Assembly: GCF_004339595.1 (NCBI RefSeq)
Contig: NZ_SMFU01000009.1
Location: 186,001-250,000 of the forward strand
Source: Marinobacterium mangrovicola
GTDB lineage: Bacteria > Pseudomonadota > Gammaproteobacteria > Pseudomonadales > Balneatricaceae
Length of the DNA: 64,000 nt
Direction of reading: 5' to 3'
The notes beneath the pieces were generated by a model, which searched no databases, was not told the DNA's origin, and was given only the letters and a program-made list of their open reading frames with translations. The translations under genes and the position numbers were made by a program. Each line of letters opens with the position of its first letter. The first letter of the stretch is position 1. Below are positions 44,410-57,026 of the stretch, piece after piece.

Positions 44410-45526
44410 TCAGGCGATGGCGGAACAACCAGGCCGCCAGCGGCAAAGTCACAATGGCGATCAGCATCAGCGGCACCATATCCCGCCAGACATCGCCCAG
44501 CTGCGCCCCTTCCAGGTAGACGGCCCTCACCAGATGGATCGCAAAGCGCAGCGGGTTAGCGTAGGTGAGGGTCTGCAACAGGTCCGGCATGTTGGCTACC
44601 GGCGTCGCCAATCCCGATAGCAGCATCAGCGGCATGATCAGCACAAAGGTATAGAGCATCGCCTGGTGCATATTGGCGGAGAGCGCAGAGATCGACAGCC
44701 CCACGCCCACACTGGCGATGGTGAACATCAGCAGTCCCGCGTAGAGAGTCCCCACCGATCCGGACATGGGGATATGGAACCAGTAGCGCGTCACCACCAG
44801 TACCAGCGTGGATTGCACCAGACCAATAATGATTGGCGGGATCGCCTTGCTGATCAGGATCTCGAACGGTGTGTGCGGCGTCACCAGCAGCTGATCGAAG
44901 GTGCCCTGCTCCCGCTCTCTCGCCACCGACAGCGCCGATAGCATCATCGTCTGAATCATGCTCAACCCCGCGATCATCGCCGGCATGATGATCCAGCGGG
45001 TCTCAAGATTGGGGTTAAACCAGCTGCGCGCTTCAACCTCGACAGAGACCGCTGTCTCCGGGTTCAGGCACTGATTAAAGCCAGCGACGATGGATCGTAC
45101 ATAGCCAACCGCCGAGTTACCGGTGGCGGAGTTACGCCCATCCACAATCAGCTGCAGCGGCGCAGTATCACCGGAGCTCAACCGCTCCTCGAAATCGCTG
45201 GGAAAATGCAGCGCAATCAGCGCCTCACCGTTACCGATAAAACGCTCGATCTCAGCACTGCTGTGCAGGGTCGCCACGCGATGAAACACGCCGGTACCGT
45301 CCACCCGGTCCAGCAGTGTGCGGCTCGATTCCGTACTGCTCTGATCCAGCACCACGTAGGGCACATCGGTAAGGTCGAAGTTGGCGGCGTAGCCGAACAG
45401 CAGGCTCTGCAGCAGTGGCGGCACGATCAGGATCACCCGGTTGGCCGGGTCCTTGAGCACCGCGAGCATCTCCTTGTTGCAGAGGTTGATGACTCGGTAG
45501 ATAAACGCGATCAGGCTGGTAGTCAT
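44405..45526 (-). CDS. ybhR: ABC-2 type transporter permease (YbhR-like)
   Basis: This 373-residue protein of the YhhJ/YbhR family has an N-terminal helix, a long periplasmic domain (about 50-175) and five C-terminal helices. REREQGTFDQLLVTPHTPFEILISKAIPP near residue 212-240 is the ABC-2 signature. I chose ATG 45526 because it directly follows the ybhS stop (4-bp gap); a longer frame to 45586 runs inside ybhS. It forms the second half of the membrane channel. Confidence 0.93.
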   Translation of the reverse strand: MTTSLIAFIYRVINLCNKEMLAVLKDPANRVILIVPPLLQSLLFGYAANFDLTDVPYVVLDQSSTESSRTLLDRVDGTGVFHRVATLHSSAEIERFIGNGEALIALHFPSDFEERLSSGDTAPLQLIVDGRNSATGNSAVGYVRSIVAGFNQCLNPETAVSVEVEARSWFNPNLETRWIIMPAMIAGLSMIQTMMLSALSVAREREQGTFDQLLVTPHTPFEILISKAIPPIIIGLVQSTLVLVVTRYWFHIPMSGSVGTLYAGLLMFTIASVGVGLSISALSANMHQAMLYTFVLIMPLMLLSGLATPVANMPDLLQTLTYANPLRFAIHLVRAVYLEGAQLGDVWRDMVPLMLIAIVTLPLAAWLFRHRLI

Positions 45527-45530
45527 CGGC

Positions 45531-46685
45531 TTAATCCAGACTCTTGCGGGTAACGAAACGCGCCAGACCCAGGAGCACCGCCGCATAGGCGGCCAGGATC
45601 AGGCAGTCCTTGATGATCAGCGGCCAGAAGTCCCCGGCCAGGAACAGGGTACGGATCAGCTCCATGAAATAGGTGGCCGGCAGGGCATAGCAGATCACCT
45701 GCACCGCCAGCGGCAGGTTGCGGATATCGAACACAAACCCCGACAGCATCAGCGCCGGCAGGAAACTGGCCAGCAGCGCGATCTGGCTGGCGAGAAACTG
45801 GTTGCGGGTCACCGCCGAGATCAGCAGCCCTATCCCCAGCGCCACCAGCATATACAGCGTGGATCCGATCACCACCATCAAAGGCGCACCGACGATCGGC
45901 ACATCAAACAGTACCCGCGCGGCGATGATGCAGAGGCCAAGGCCGAGCATACCGACAAAGAAATACGGCGTGACCTTCGCCAGCAACACCTCAGTAGGCC
46001 GCACCGGGGTGACAAACAACGCCTCAAGCGTGCCGCGCTCCCACTCCCGCGCCATCACCATGGCGGTGAGAAAAGTCCCCACCAGCGTCATGATCAGCAC
46101 GATCAGCCCCGGCACCAGAAACCAGCTGCTGGTGTTGGCCACGTTGAACCAGAGCCGGTCCACCACCTCAACCCTTGGGCCGGGCGGACTGGATACTCCC
46201 TGGCGGTCCGCGGCCTTGCCGGACCACTGCGCCACCTGTTCACTGAAGTAGTTGACGATGGAACCGGCCCTGGTGGCATCGGTACCGGAAACAACCAGCT
46301 GTACCTGGGCCTGACCGGCGCTCAATTCGCGGGCAAAGTTACTGCTCAGGTGCACAAAGCCCTCCACCGTTCCGGCCTGCATCATCTGTTCGGCAGCCGT
46401 TACCGAATCCGCATGCACCGGATTGAAGTAGCGCGACAGGGTCAGCCCGGAGACAAAATTCGTGGCCGCCGGCGAGCGGTCATCCAGCACCAGCGCCAGA
46501 CGGATATTGCGCACATCCAGCGAGACACCATAACCGAAGATAAAGATCAGGATGATCGGCAAGCCGATACCGATCAGCAGGTTGCTGCGATCACGCAAAA
46601 GCTGCCGCGTCTCCTTGCGGATCAACGACAGCAGGCGGGTGAGAAAACGGCTCTGGATCTGGGTCTGGTTCTGAATCTGAGTCAT
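45531..46685 (-). CDS. ybhS: ABC-2 type transporter permease (YbhS-like)
   Basis: This 384-residue protein has the same topology as the adjacent YbhR-like permease. AREWERGTLEALFVTPVRPTEVLLAKVTPYF near residue 212-242 is the ABC-2 signature; the periplasmic domain between the first two helices is about 150 residues. The start overlaps the ATPase stop by 4 bp. It works with YbhR, YbhF and YbhG in export; E. coli relatives affect cefoperazone, chloramphenicol or cation tolerance. Confidence 0.93.
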   Translation of the reverse strand: MTQIQNQTQIQSRFLTRLLSLIRKETRQLLRDRSNLLIGIGLPIILIFIFGYGVSLDVRNIRLALVLDDRSPAATNFVSGLTLSRYFNPVHADSVTAAEQMMQAGTVEGFVHLSSNFARELSAGQAQVQLVVSGTDATRAGSIVNYFSEQVAQWSGKAADRQGVSSPPGPRVEVVDRLWFNVANTSSWFLVPGLIVLIMTLVGTFLTAMVMAREWERGTLEALFVTPVRPTEVLLAKVTPYFFVGMLGLGLCIIAARVLFDVPIVGAPLMVVIGSTLYMLVALGIGLLISAVTRNQFLASQIALLASFLPALMLSGFVFDIRNLPLAVQVICYALPATYFMELIRTLFLAGDFWPLIIKDCLILAAYAAVLLGLARFVTRKSLD

Positions 46686-48442
46686 GCCGCCCCCTTCTCA
46701 GGCTGGCGGTTACGCTCGACGATACCGATAAAGGTATCCTCCATGCTCAGGTTGCCGCCCTGCTCATCCACCAGTTCCCGCACCTGTTGCGGCGTACCGA
46801 TAGCCAACCGCTTGCCGGCATCCTGAATCAGAATGCGGTCGCAGTATTCCGCCTCTTCCATAAAATGGGTGGTGATAACGATGGTGGTGCCACCCTCTGC
46901 CAGCGCGGTGATGCGCCGCCAGAACGCCCGCCGCGCCAGCGGATCGGCGCCGCTGGTGGGCTCATCGAGAAACAGGATCTCCGGTTCATGAATCAGCCCC
47001 GCCGCCATGGCCAGGCGCTGCTTGAATCCGCCCGGCAGCTGACCGCTGGGCGTTTTTTCCTGGCCGCGCAGGTCGAACTGATCCAGCATCGCGCCGATCC
47101 GCTGCTTCAGCGCTCGCCCGCGCAGACCGTAGGCGCCACCAAAAAAGCGCAGGTTTTCCAGCACCGTGAGGTTGGCGTAGAGGGAAAACTTCTGGGACAC
47201 ATAACCGATCCGTTTGCGCGCCGAGGCGCTGGCGGTGCGCAGATTGACGCCAGCCACCTGCAGAGAACCGCTGGAGGATGGCAGCAGACCGCAGAGCATC
47301 CTGAAAGTGGTGGTTTTACCCGCGCCGTTGGGGCCGAGCAGGCCAAAGATTTCGCCACGGCGAACATCGAAACTGGTGCTGGCCACAGCGGTAAAGTCGC
47401 CGAACTTGCGCACAAGATCACGGACTTCGATCACTACCTCATCGTTTCTGCCATCGCCATCGCCTTCGAACGCTTCCGGGTTCGCCTCCACCGGGCCGAG
47501 TCGGCGACGCAGCAGCACCATAAAACCATCTTCCAGATCCGACTCCAGCGGCTGACAGTGGGCACCGTCCAGCAATGCCTCCAGCGCTGACCTGTCCACA
47601 TCGCGCTGAGTGACAAAACGCACTCCCCCGCCCTGGGGCACGGCATCGACAATCTGTTCCTGCGCATCGAGCAGTCGCGCCTGGAGTTCACGGGGCGGTT
47701 TACCCTCGGCCGGCACTGCAAGAAAGGCGCAGTCATCGGCCTCGCAGCGCAGCTGATCCGGCGTGCCCTGGGCCAGCATCTCACCGCCGTGGAGCACATA
47801 GACCCGGTCGCAGCGGCTGGCTTCATCGAGGTAGGAGGTGCTGACGATCACACTGAGCTGCTCGTCATCGATCAGCTGCTGGATGATCTCCCAGAGCTCG
47901 CGGCGCGATAGCGGATCGACACCCACCGTGGGTTCATCGAGCAGCAACAGCTCCGGCGAGCGCACCAGGGTGCAGGCCAGGCCCAGCTTCTGTTTCATGC
48001 CGCCGGAGAGCTTTCCGGCAAGGCGGTCGGTAAAGCGGGCCAGATCGGTCATGTGCAGCAGACGCTGGTAGCGTTCTTGCCGCTCCGCCTGGGGCACGCC
48101 GTGCAGGTCGGCATAGAGATCCAGGTTTTCCTGCACACTGAGATCCTCATACAGGCCAAAGCGCTGCGGCATATAGCTGATCCGGTCCTGCACCGACTGA
48201 GGATCCGCCGAGACATCGAAACCCAGTACCTGCAAAGAGCCGCTACTGGCCTTCATCAGCCCCGCCATTAGGCGCAGCAGCGTGGTTTTACCGGCCCCAT
48301 CGGGGCCGACCAGCGCGGTCAGCGAGCCGGTAGGGATATTCAGTTCGATCGATTTCAGCGCATCGACCTGGGTGCGGGCCTTTTTATCCTCGAACGCTTT
48401 GCACAGCGCGGTGGCGCTGACACAGGCCGCCGCCTGGTTCAT
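46682..48442 (-). CDS. ybhF: ABC exporter ATP-binding protein with two ATPase domains (YbhF-like)
   Basis: This 586-residue protein has two fused nucleotide-binding domains. Domain 1: GPDGAGKTT near 43-51, LSGGMKQK near 145, LLLDEPTVG near 165. Domain 2: GPNGAGKTT near 370-378, LPGGFKQR near 470 (Pro in place of Ser of LSGG), LFLDEPTSG near 492. Length matches YbhF. It energises the YbhSR permeases. The start overlaps the ybhG stop by 4 bp. Confidence 0.95.
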   Translation of the reverse strand: MNQAAACVSATALCKAFEDKKARTQVDALKSIELNIPTGSLTALVGPDGAGKTTLLRLMAGLMKASSGSLQVLGFDVSADPQSVQDRISYMPQRFGLYEDLSVQENLDLYADLHGVPQAERQERYQRLLHMTDLARFTDRLAGKLSGGMKQKLGLACTLVRSPELLLLDEPTVGVDPLSRRELWEIIQQLIDDEQLSVIVSTSYLDEASRCDRVYVLHGGEMLAQGTPDQLRCEADDCAFLAVPAEGKPPRELQARLLDAQEQIVDAVPQGGGVRFVTQRDVDRSALEALLDGAHCQPLESDLEDGFMVLLRRRLGPVEANPEAFEGDGDGRNDEVVIEVRDLVRKFGDFTAVASTSFDVRRGEIFGLLGPNGAGKTTTFRMLCGLLPSSSGSLQVAGVNLRTASASARKRIGYVSQKFSLYANLTVLENLRFFGGAYGLRGRALKQRIGAMLDQFDLRGQEKTPSGQLPGGFKQRLAMAAGLIHEPEILFLDEPTSGADPLARRAFWRRITALAEGGTTIVITTHFMEEAEYCDRILIQDAGKRLAIGTPQQVRELVDEQGGNLSMEDTFIGIVERNRQPEKGAA

Positions 48443-49461
48443 TGCGCCTGTCCGTTCTGTGTATCAGCAGAGGCGTTCAGATCGATGCTTACAGTAGCCG
48501 GCATCCCCATGCGCAGACGGTTATCCGGATCATCCACCAGCACACGCACCTCATAAACCAGGGCGGTGCGCAGGGATTCGGTCTGCACGTTTTTCGGCGT
48601 GAACTCAGCCACCGAAGAGATATAACCGACAGTGCCTGCCACCGGCTGCTCGGGGAAACTGTCGGTGTAGATACTGGCCTGCATGCCGGGCTTCAGGTGG
48701 CCCATATCCGGCTCGCTGACATAGACCCGCACCCACTTGGGATCGTTCAGCGCCAGCGTAAACACCGGCCGTTGCGGTGACGCTATATCGCCGGGTTCCA
48801 GCAAACGGGCTCTGACCCGGGCATCGGTGGGGGCGATCAGGCGGGATTGATCAAGCTGGTGATTGAGCAGCGCCAGATCCGCATTAAGGGTTTCGAGCTG
48901 GGCTTCGGCGGCGGCGATATCCTCATCGCGCGGACCGGTCTGCGCCAGTTTCAGCGCCTCGGCCTGGACCGCCAACTGCGCCTTCGCGGCGCGAACGCGG
49001 GTGGCGGCACTGTCGATATCCTGTGCACTAACGCCACGGCCATCGGTGCGCCGTTTCACATCTTCCAGCCGGTTAAGCTGACTCTGCGCCAGCTCCAGCT
49101 CCGCCTCGGCAGCGCTGAACTGGGCTGCGGCCTGGGCGATCTCTTCCGGGCGACTGCCGTTATGCAGCTTTGCCACCTGCTGCTGCTGCGCCGCAATAGC
49201 AGCTTCGGTGCGTTTCACCTGCAGCGCCAGGGTGCGGGTATCCAGACTGGCCAGCAGCTGGCCCTCTTTGACCTGGTCGCCCTCTTCGGCCAGTACCTGG
49301 TCGATACGCTCGCTCTGGGTAAAGGCCAGGGACACCTGGCGGATATCCACATTGCCATAGAGCTCCAGCTCACCGACATTGCGCTCAGCCTGGCTGTAGT
49401 GCCAGCCGAAATAGCCGGCGGCCGCCAGCAGTATCAGGATCGGGAGCAGGATTTTTCGCAT
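48439..49461 (-). CDS. ybhG: HlyD/YbhG-type periplasmic adaptor
   Basis: This 340-residue membrane-fusion protein has an N-terminal hydrophobic anchor (MRKILLPILILLAAAGYFGW), a barrel-sandwich half near 35-75, a long coiled-coil hairpin (about 80-200, rich in Ala, Gln and Glu), and a C-terminal beta-barrel (VRVYVSEPDMGHLKPG). I chose ATG 49461 (CGGAG upstream) over GTG 49482. It bridges the ABC permeases and the lipoprotein channel. It is the first gene of the operon and is divergent from the TetR regulator. Confidence 0.93.
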   Translation of the reverse strand: MRKILLPILILLAAAGYFGWHYSQAERNVGELELYGNVDIRQVSLAFTQSERIDQVLAEEGDQVKEGQLLASLDTRTLALQVKRTEAAIAAQQQQVAKLHNGSRPEEIAQAAAQFSAAEAELELAQSQLNRLEDVKRRTDGRGVSAQDIDSAATRVRAAKAQLAVQAEALKLAQTGPRDEDIAAAEAQLETLNADLALLNHQLDQSRLIAPTDARVRARLLEPGDIASPQRPVFTLALNDPKWVRVYVSEPDMGHLKPGMQASIYTDSFPEQPVAGTVGYISSVAEFTPKNVQTESLRTALVYEVRVLVDDPDNRLRMGMPATVSIDLNASADTQNGQAQ

Positions 49462-49519
49462 CGGGGAACTCCGTGTTACCACCTATGAATGCCATCAGCA
49501 TAACGCGACATAACTATAA

Positions 49520-49537
49520 TTCAAATTCGAATTTAAA
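49520..49537. promoter_or_regulatory. Palindromic operator between efflux operon and TetR gene
   Basis: The perfect 12-bp palindrome AAATTCGAATTT (49523-49534), extended by a near-symmetric TTC/AAA, lies in the 116-bp divergent gap. It is the natural candidate for TetR (CecR-like) binding and control of both directions. Confidence 0.6.
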
Positions 49538-49577
49538 CTATTTGCCGCACCGAAAACTATCCGCTAGCATCGCCCTT

Positions 49578-50240
49578 ATGCTGAAACCGACCCGCAAGCC
49601 CGAATCCCAGACCCGCCGCAGCCGCACCGATGGCGAGGCCACCCGCAGCCGTATTATCGAGGCGGCGGGACTGGTGTTTGCCGAGCGCGGCTATCACGAC
49701 ACCACCAGCAAAGAGATCTGCAAGCGCGCCGGAGCCAACCTGGCCGCCGTGAACTATCACTTCGGCAGCCGTGATGGCCTCTACCTTGCGGTGATCAGCG
49801 AGGTGATGAGTCATCTGCTGGAGCTGGAATACCTGCAGCAGATCGCTTCAGGTGACGGCAGCGCAGAGGAGAAACTGGCGCTGCTGATCGATGGCCTGGT
49901 CCATAGCCTGATCGAGGAGCGCAGCTGGCACACCCGGGTCTGGGCCCGGGAGATCCTGACGCCCTCACCGGTTCTGCCGGAGATCACTGCCACCGAATCA
50001 ACGCCCAGGGTCGAGATCATCCTGCCGCTGTTGTCTGAGCTCACCGGCATCCCCAGTGACGATCCGCAGCGTTTTTACGGCCTGCTCGGGCTGATGTCTC
50101 CCTGCCTGATGCTGCTGATTATCGACCCGGAACTGCCGACCCCGATCCAGCCGATCTACTCCCGACCGGCCGAAGAGATCTCAGACCATATCAAACGCTT
50201 TGTCTTCAGCGGGCTGCGCTCGTTTGCCGAAAACCGCTGA
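49578..50240 (+). CDS. TetR-family regulator (CecR/YbiH-like)
   Basis: This 220-residue protein (from ATG 49578; a longer frame back to 49473 has no family similarity and covers the operator) has a TetR HTH (TSKEICKRAGANLAAVNYHFGSRDGLYLAV near 41-70) and a DUF1956-like ligand domain with WAREILTPSPVLPEI. E. coli CecR is likewise divergent from ybhGFSR, so it should repress the efflux operon. Its 3' end overlaps the convergent yjeH 3' end by 35 bp. Confidence 0.9.
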   Translation: MLKPTRKPESQTRRSRTDGEATRSRIIEAAGLVFAERGYHDTTSKEICKRAGANLAAVNYHFGSRDGLYLAVISEVMSHLLELEYLQQIASGDGSAEEKLALLIDGLVHSLIEERSWHTRVWAREILTPSPVLPEITATESTPRVEIILPLLSELTGIPSDDPQRFYGLLGLMSPCLMLLIIDPELPTPIQPIYSRPAEEISDHIKRFVFSGLRSFAENR

Positions 50241-51465
50241 AACGCCCGATCAGCAGGAAGAACAACAGAATACCCAGCGCATAGAGCATCTGAGCGCCCA
50301 GCATCAGCAGCACCAGCCCACAGAGCAGCGTGGCAACCAGCGCTACCATGCGGAACACGCCCGTCAGCAGCACACAACCCGCCGCCATACTAAGCAGATA
50401 AACCAAGATGAAGTTGCCGTTGGCATAACGCATCAGCTCTTCGATGCTCAGCCCCCACCACCAGCCGATCAGCGCACAGGCAGCGCAGGCCAGCACCACC
50501 AGGTTGAACGCCCGTGCCGGCACACCGTGACGATTGCGCTGCGCCAGTGCTGCAGGCAGTTTGCCCTCATCCGCCAGGCTCCAGAGCAGGCGTGCAAACC
50601 CCTGCAGGTAGATATTGATCGAGGCGAAACAGGCCAGGTAACCGATCAACGCCGCCAGCCAGAGCCACTGCTCGCCCCAGAGCTGCCCCACCAGGTTAGG
50701 CAGCGAAGCGCCATTGGCCTGCTGATCACCGAAAGTACCGAAGCTGACCACCGCCACCGAGCAAGCCCAATAGACGCCACCGGCCAGCAGCACGCCCAGC
50801 ATCAGCGCCAACGGAAAGTCACGCCGCGCATTCTTGAACTCCTCACCCAGATGGGTGAACGCCTCCAGACCGACAAAGCACCAGAACATCAGCGCCAGCG
50901 CCGGTGGCACCGCCAGCCAGTTCAGATCCGTCGTTGGCAGTACCGGCTGATCTGAAACCGGCAGGTCGCCAAACCACCAGAACGACGCCACGGTGGCGAT
51001 AATCGCCACGGCGATAGCGGTTTGGATCTGGCCCGAGGCGCGCGCCGGACGCTGACCGAGTATCAGCATCAGCCCCAGCGTCAGCAGCTGGATCGTCATA
51101 TCCTCGCCGGGGCTGAGGTCGTAAAGCGCGTGCCAGAAACCGCTGGTCATTTTCAGCGCCGCCGGCAATCCCACCGGGATCACCGCCAGGAATAGCAGTG
51201 CCACACTACGCTCCATCGACAGACCAAAAGCGCGGCCAATCAGTGCCGGCGCACCACCGGCATGGGGAAACTTCTGCCCGAGTCCGGCAAAGGTCAGCGC
51301 CACCGGCAACACCAGCAGCGTCAGCAATGGCCAGGCCCAGAGCGAGGCTTCACCTGCTATGGCAGCGGCCGCTGCCGGCACGATAAAAACACCGGTGCCG
51401 AGCAGCGAAGTCGCCAGCAGGCCAACGCCCTGCAGCAGGCTCAGCTCTTTGTTCAATCGACTCAT
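50206..51465 (-). CDS. yjeH: L-methionine/branched-chain amino acid exporter YjeH (APC family)
   Basis: This 419-residue protein has 11-12 hydrophobic segments and aligns with E. coli YjeH throughout: ELSLLQGVGLLATSLLGTGVFIVPA at the start, FLAVIPVGLPAALKMTSGF near 95, ALMFWCFVGLEAFTHLGEEFKNARRDFPLALM near 195-225, and IGYLACFASINIYLQGFARLLWS near 290. I set the start at ATG 51465; upstream open sequence to 51684 has no family similarity. It is divergent from an Lrp-family gene, a plausible amino-acid-sensing regulator. Confidence 0.93.
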   Translation of the reverse strand: MSRLNKELSLLQGVGLLATSLLGTGVFIVPAAAAAIAGEASLWAWPLLTLLVLPVALTFAGLGQKFPHAGGAPALIGRAFGLSMERSVALLFLAVIPVGLPAALKMTSGFWHALYDLSPGEDMTIQLLTLGLMLILGQRPARASGQIQTAIAVAIIATVASFWWFGDLPVSDQPVLPTTDLNWLAVPPALALMFWCFVGLEAFTHLGEEFKNARRDFPLALMLGVLLAGGVYWACSVAVVSFGTFGDQQANGASLPNLVGQLWGEQWLWLAALIGYLACFASINIYLQGFARLLWSLADEGKLPAALAQRNRHGVPARAFNLVVLACAACALIGWWWGLSIEELMRYANGNFILVYLLSMAAGCVLLTGVFRMVALVATLLCGLVLLMLGAQMLYALGILLFFLLIGRFSGFRQTSAAR

Positions 51466-51726
51466 GCGTGTGATCCAGACAGAATGCTTAACAGAGAAAT
51501 GGGGCTCCGGGCCTTTCACGGGTGTTTGCCAGAGTGGCCGATATAAGAGCTGCTGATATAGTACGTTTCGCCCTCGCTGGAGGGAGCTGGCAGGACGCAG
51601 GCATTGAGCTGCATTTCGGCGGAAAACACCTGCATAATGCAGCCGCCGGCAAAACGCCCGAGGCGCGTGTAAAGATCGCCTCAAAAGAGACGTTCAGGGA
51701 CATACAGAAAAAGGAAGAAAACGGAG

Positions 51727-52146
51727 TTGGACAAGTTCGATCAACAGATCCTGGCGCTATTGCGCAGTGATGCTCGCATGGCGGTTACGGCCATCGCCAA
51801 GGCCGTGAGCCTGTCACGCACCGCGGTCAGCGACCGGATCCGCCATCTGGAGCAGCGCGGCATCATCCGTGGCTACCATGCCGACGTCTCGATCGAGAGC
51901 ACCCCGGCGGTGCGCGCCTACCTGGAGCTGTTTTTCAAAGAGAGCCATTACGAAGAGTACATCGTTCGGCTGCGCGCCTTTCCCGAGGTAAAAAAGTGCA
52001 GTGGCATCAGCGGTGATACCGATATCCTGCTCTACGTGGAAGCGGAAAACATGGAACGGCTGATCGACCTGCGCAAGGCGATCGAGCAGTTCCCGAAGAT
52101 GGTGCGGGTAAAAACCCATATCATTATGAAAGAGTGGGAGATGTAG
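51727..52146 (+). CDS. Lrp/AsnC-family transcriptional regulator
   Basis: This 139-residue protein has an N-terminal HTH (FDQQILALLRSDARMAVTAIAKAVSLSRTAVSDRIRHLEQRG) and a C-terminal RAM domain (EYIVRLRAFPEVKKCSGISGDTDILLYVEAENME). The start is TTG with AAGGAAG upstream; I see no better ATG. It is divergent from yjeH, so amino-acid-dependent control of that exporter is likely (inference). Confidence 0.9.
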   Translation: MDKFDQQILALLRSDARMAVTAIAKAVSLSRTAVSDRIRHLEQRGIIRGYHADVSIESTPAVRAYLELFFKESHYEEYIVRLRAFPEVKKCSGISGDTDILLYVEAENMERLIDLRKAIEQFPKMVRVKTHIIMKEWEM

Positions 52147-52186
52147 CCGGAGCTACATCCCCCGTCACAACCTGAGTAGCGGTCAG

Positions 52187-53203
52187 CTAAGGTCTCCAGC
52201 TATCCAACGTTTCCAGATAGTTGGCTCGCTCAAACCCCGAAGGATCCGCCGCATTACGGTAAGACACACTGCCCTTAAGCTGCAGCAGCGAGTCGTACTC
52301 GTTCAGATCCATCCACTCCAGTATCTCGGTTTCCATCTGCCGGATGACGCCCGGCCCCTGCTGCATCAGCACGCTGGCCATCTGGGTGATATCGGCGCCG
52401 CACATCTGCGCCTTGATCACATCGGAAGCGCTATGGACACCACCGGTCACAGCGATATCGATTGCCACCTGCGCCCGCACGATGGCTATCCAGCGCAGCC
52501 GCTCACGCAGCTCATCGGCATGTGAAAGCTCCAGCATCGGGTGCAGTTTGCGCGTTACCAGCGTTAGCTCCGGCTGCAAAAAGCGGTTGAACATCACCAC
52601 CGCGTTCACGCCGATCTGCTTCAATTGGGAGATGAAATGCACCGGGCTGGTGAACTGGGAAGAGATCTTCACCGCCAACGGCAGATCGGGCACCGATGCC
52701 CGCACCGAGTGGACGATATCCAGGTAGCGCCGCTCCACATCCATGGAGGACTCCTCCGCATCGGCGGCGATGTAATACACGTCCAGCTCCAGGCCATCGG
52801 CACCGGCAGTGGCCAGCTGGCGGGCATGCTCGGCCCAGCCTTTGCGGGTCACGCCGTTAAGGCTGGCGATCACCGGAATCTCCAGCGAGGCTTTCATCCG
52901 CTCCAGGTTATCCAGGTAGCGCTCTTCGGCGGTGCGGAAAGTGTCCGGCACCGGCAGATAGCCGTCGGATTCGGAGTGACCCAGCTCCTGCTCATAAAGA
53001 AACTGGTGCAGCATGGCGTGATCTTTCTGGCACTCTTCCTCGAACAGGCTGTGCATAACTATCGCCGCTGCTCCCGCGTCTTCCAGCTCGCGAGCGCCGT
53101 TGAAGGTTGCCGTCAGCGGCGAGGCGGAGGGCACCAGCGGACTTTTCAGCGCCAGCCCCAGGTAACGCGCTTCAAGCCGGCGCGCTTCAGGTTGATTGGT
53201 CAT
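52187..53203 (-). CDS. Dihydroorotate dehydrogenase-like FMN protein
   Basis: This 338-residue TIM-barrel flavoprotein of the DHO dehydrogenase family shows LALKSPLVPSASPLT near 17, VIASLNGVTRKGWAEHARQL near 115, ELDVYYIA near 140, VKISSQFTS near 178, IAVTGGVHSASDVIKAQMCGADITQMAS near 250-278. It starts 2 bp after the nifJ stop, so the two are co-translated. This paralogue of PyrD is commonly linked to pyruvate:ferredoxin oxidoreductase genes; it is unlikely to be the pyrimidine biosynthesis enzyme. Its electron partner may be ferredoxin or flavodoxin, but that is inference. Confidence 0.88.
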   Translation of the reverse strand: MTNQPEARRLEARYLGLALKSPLVPSASPLTATFNGARELEDAGAAAIVMHSLFEEECQKDHAMLHQFLYEQELGHSESDGYLPVPDTFRTAEERYLDNLERMKASLEIPVIASLNGVTRKGWAEHARQLATAGADGLELDVYYIAADAEESSMDVERRYLDIVHSVRASVPDLPLAVKISSQFTSPVHFISQLKQIGVNAVVMFNRFLQPELTLVTRKLHPMLELSHADELRERLRWIAIVRAQVAIDIAVTGGVHSASDVIKAQMCGADITQMASVLMQQGPGVIRQMETEILEWMDLNEYDSLLQLKGSVSYRNAADPSGFERANYLETLDSWRP

Positions 53204-53205
53204 TA

Positions 53206-56826
<3,621 letters not shown>

Positions 56827-56923
56827 GCCGACGTCTCCTTCTATCCTGCGACGACCTTTGCCGTGCGACTCAGACCGAGTATCTCAGCTGAGCGCGGGCA
56901 AGGTACTGACACAGACCAAAGAG

Positions 56924-56948
56924 CTCTCTATAAGTGGAACTCTCTATA
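56924..56948. repeat. Short direct repeat upstream of nifJ
   Basis: CTCTCTATA occurs at 56924-56932 and 56940-56948, 16 bp apart, about 100 bp before the nifJ start. It may be an activator site. A hairpin (ACCCGAAT with ATTCGGGT, near 56957-56985) beside it could end the CBS transcript. Confidence 0.35.
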
Positions 56949-57026
56949 GATCGAGAACCCGAATATTCCATCAATGATTCGGGTTAGCGGCCTGCGTCAG
57001 ATTCAGGATAGACAAGCGGCGGCGTA

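Noticed and set aside
50200-50955. Plus-strand open frame of 251 codons opposite yjeH
   Set aside because: It is Gln/His/Arg-rich shadow sequence antisense to a clear APC transporter, with no family motif.
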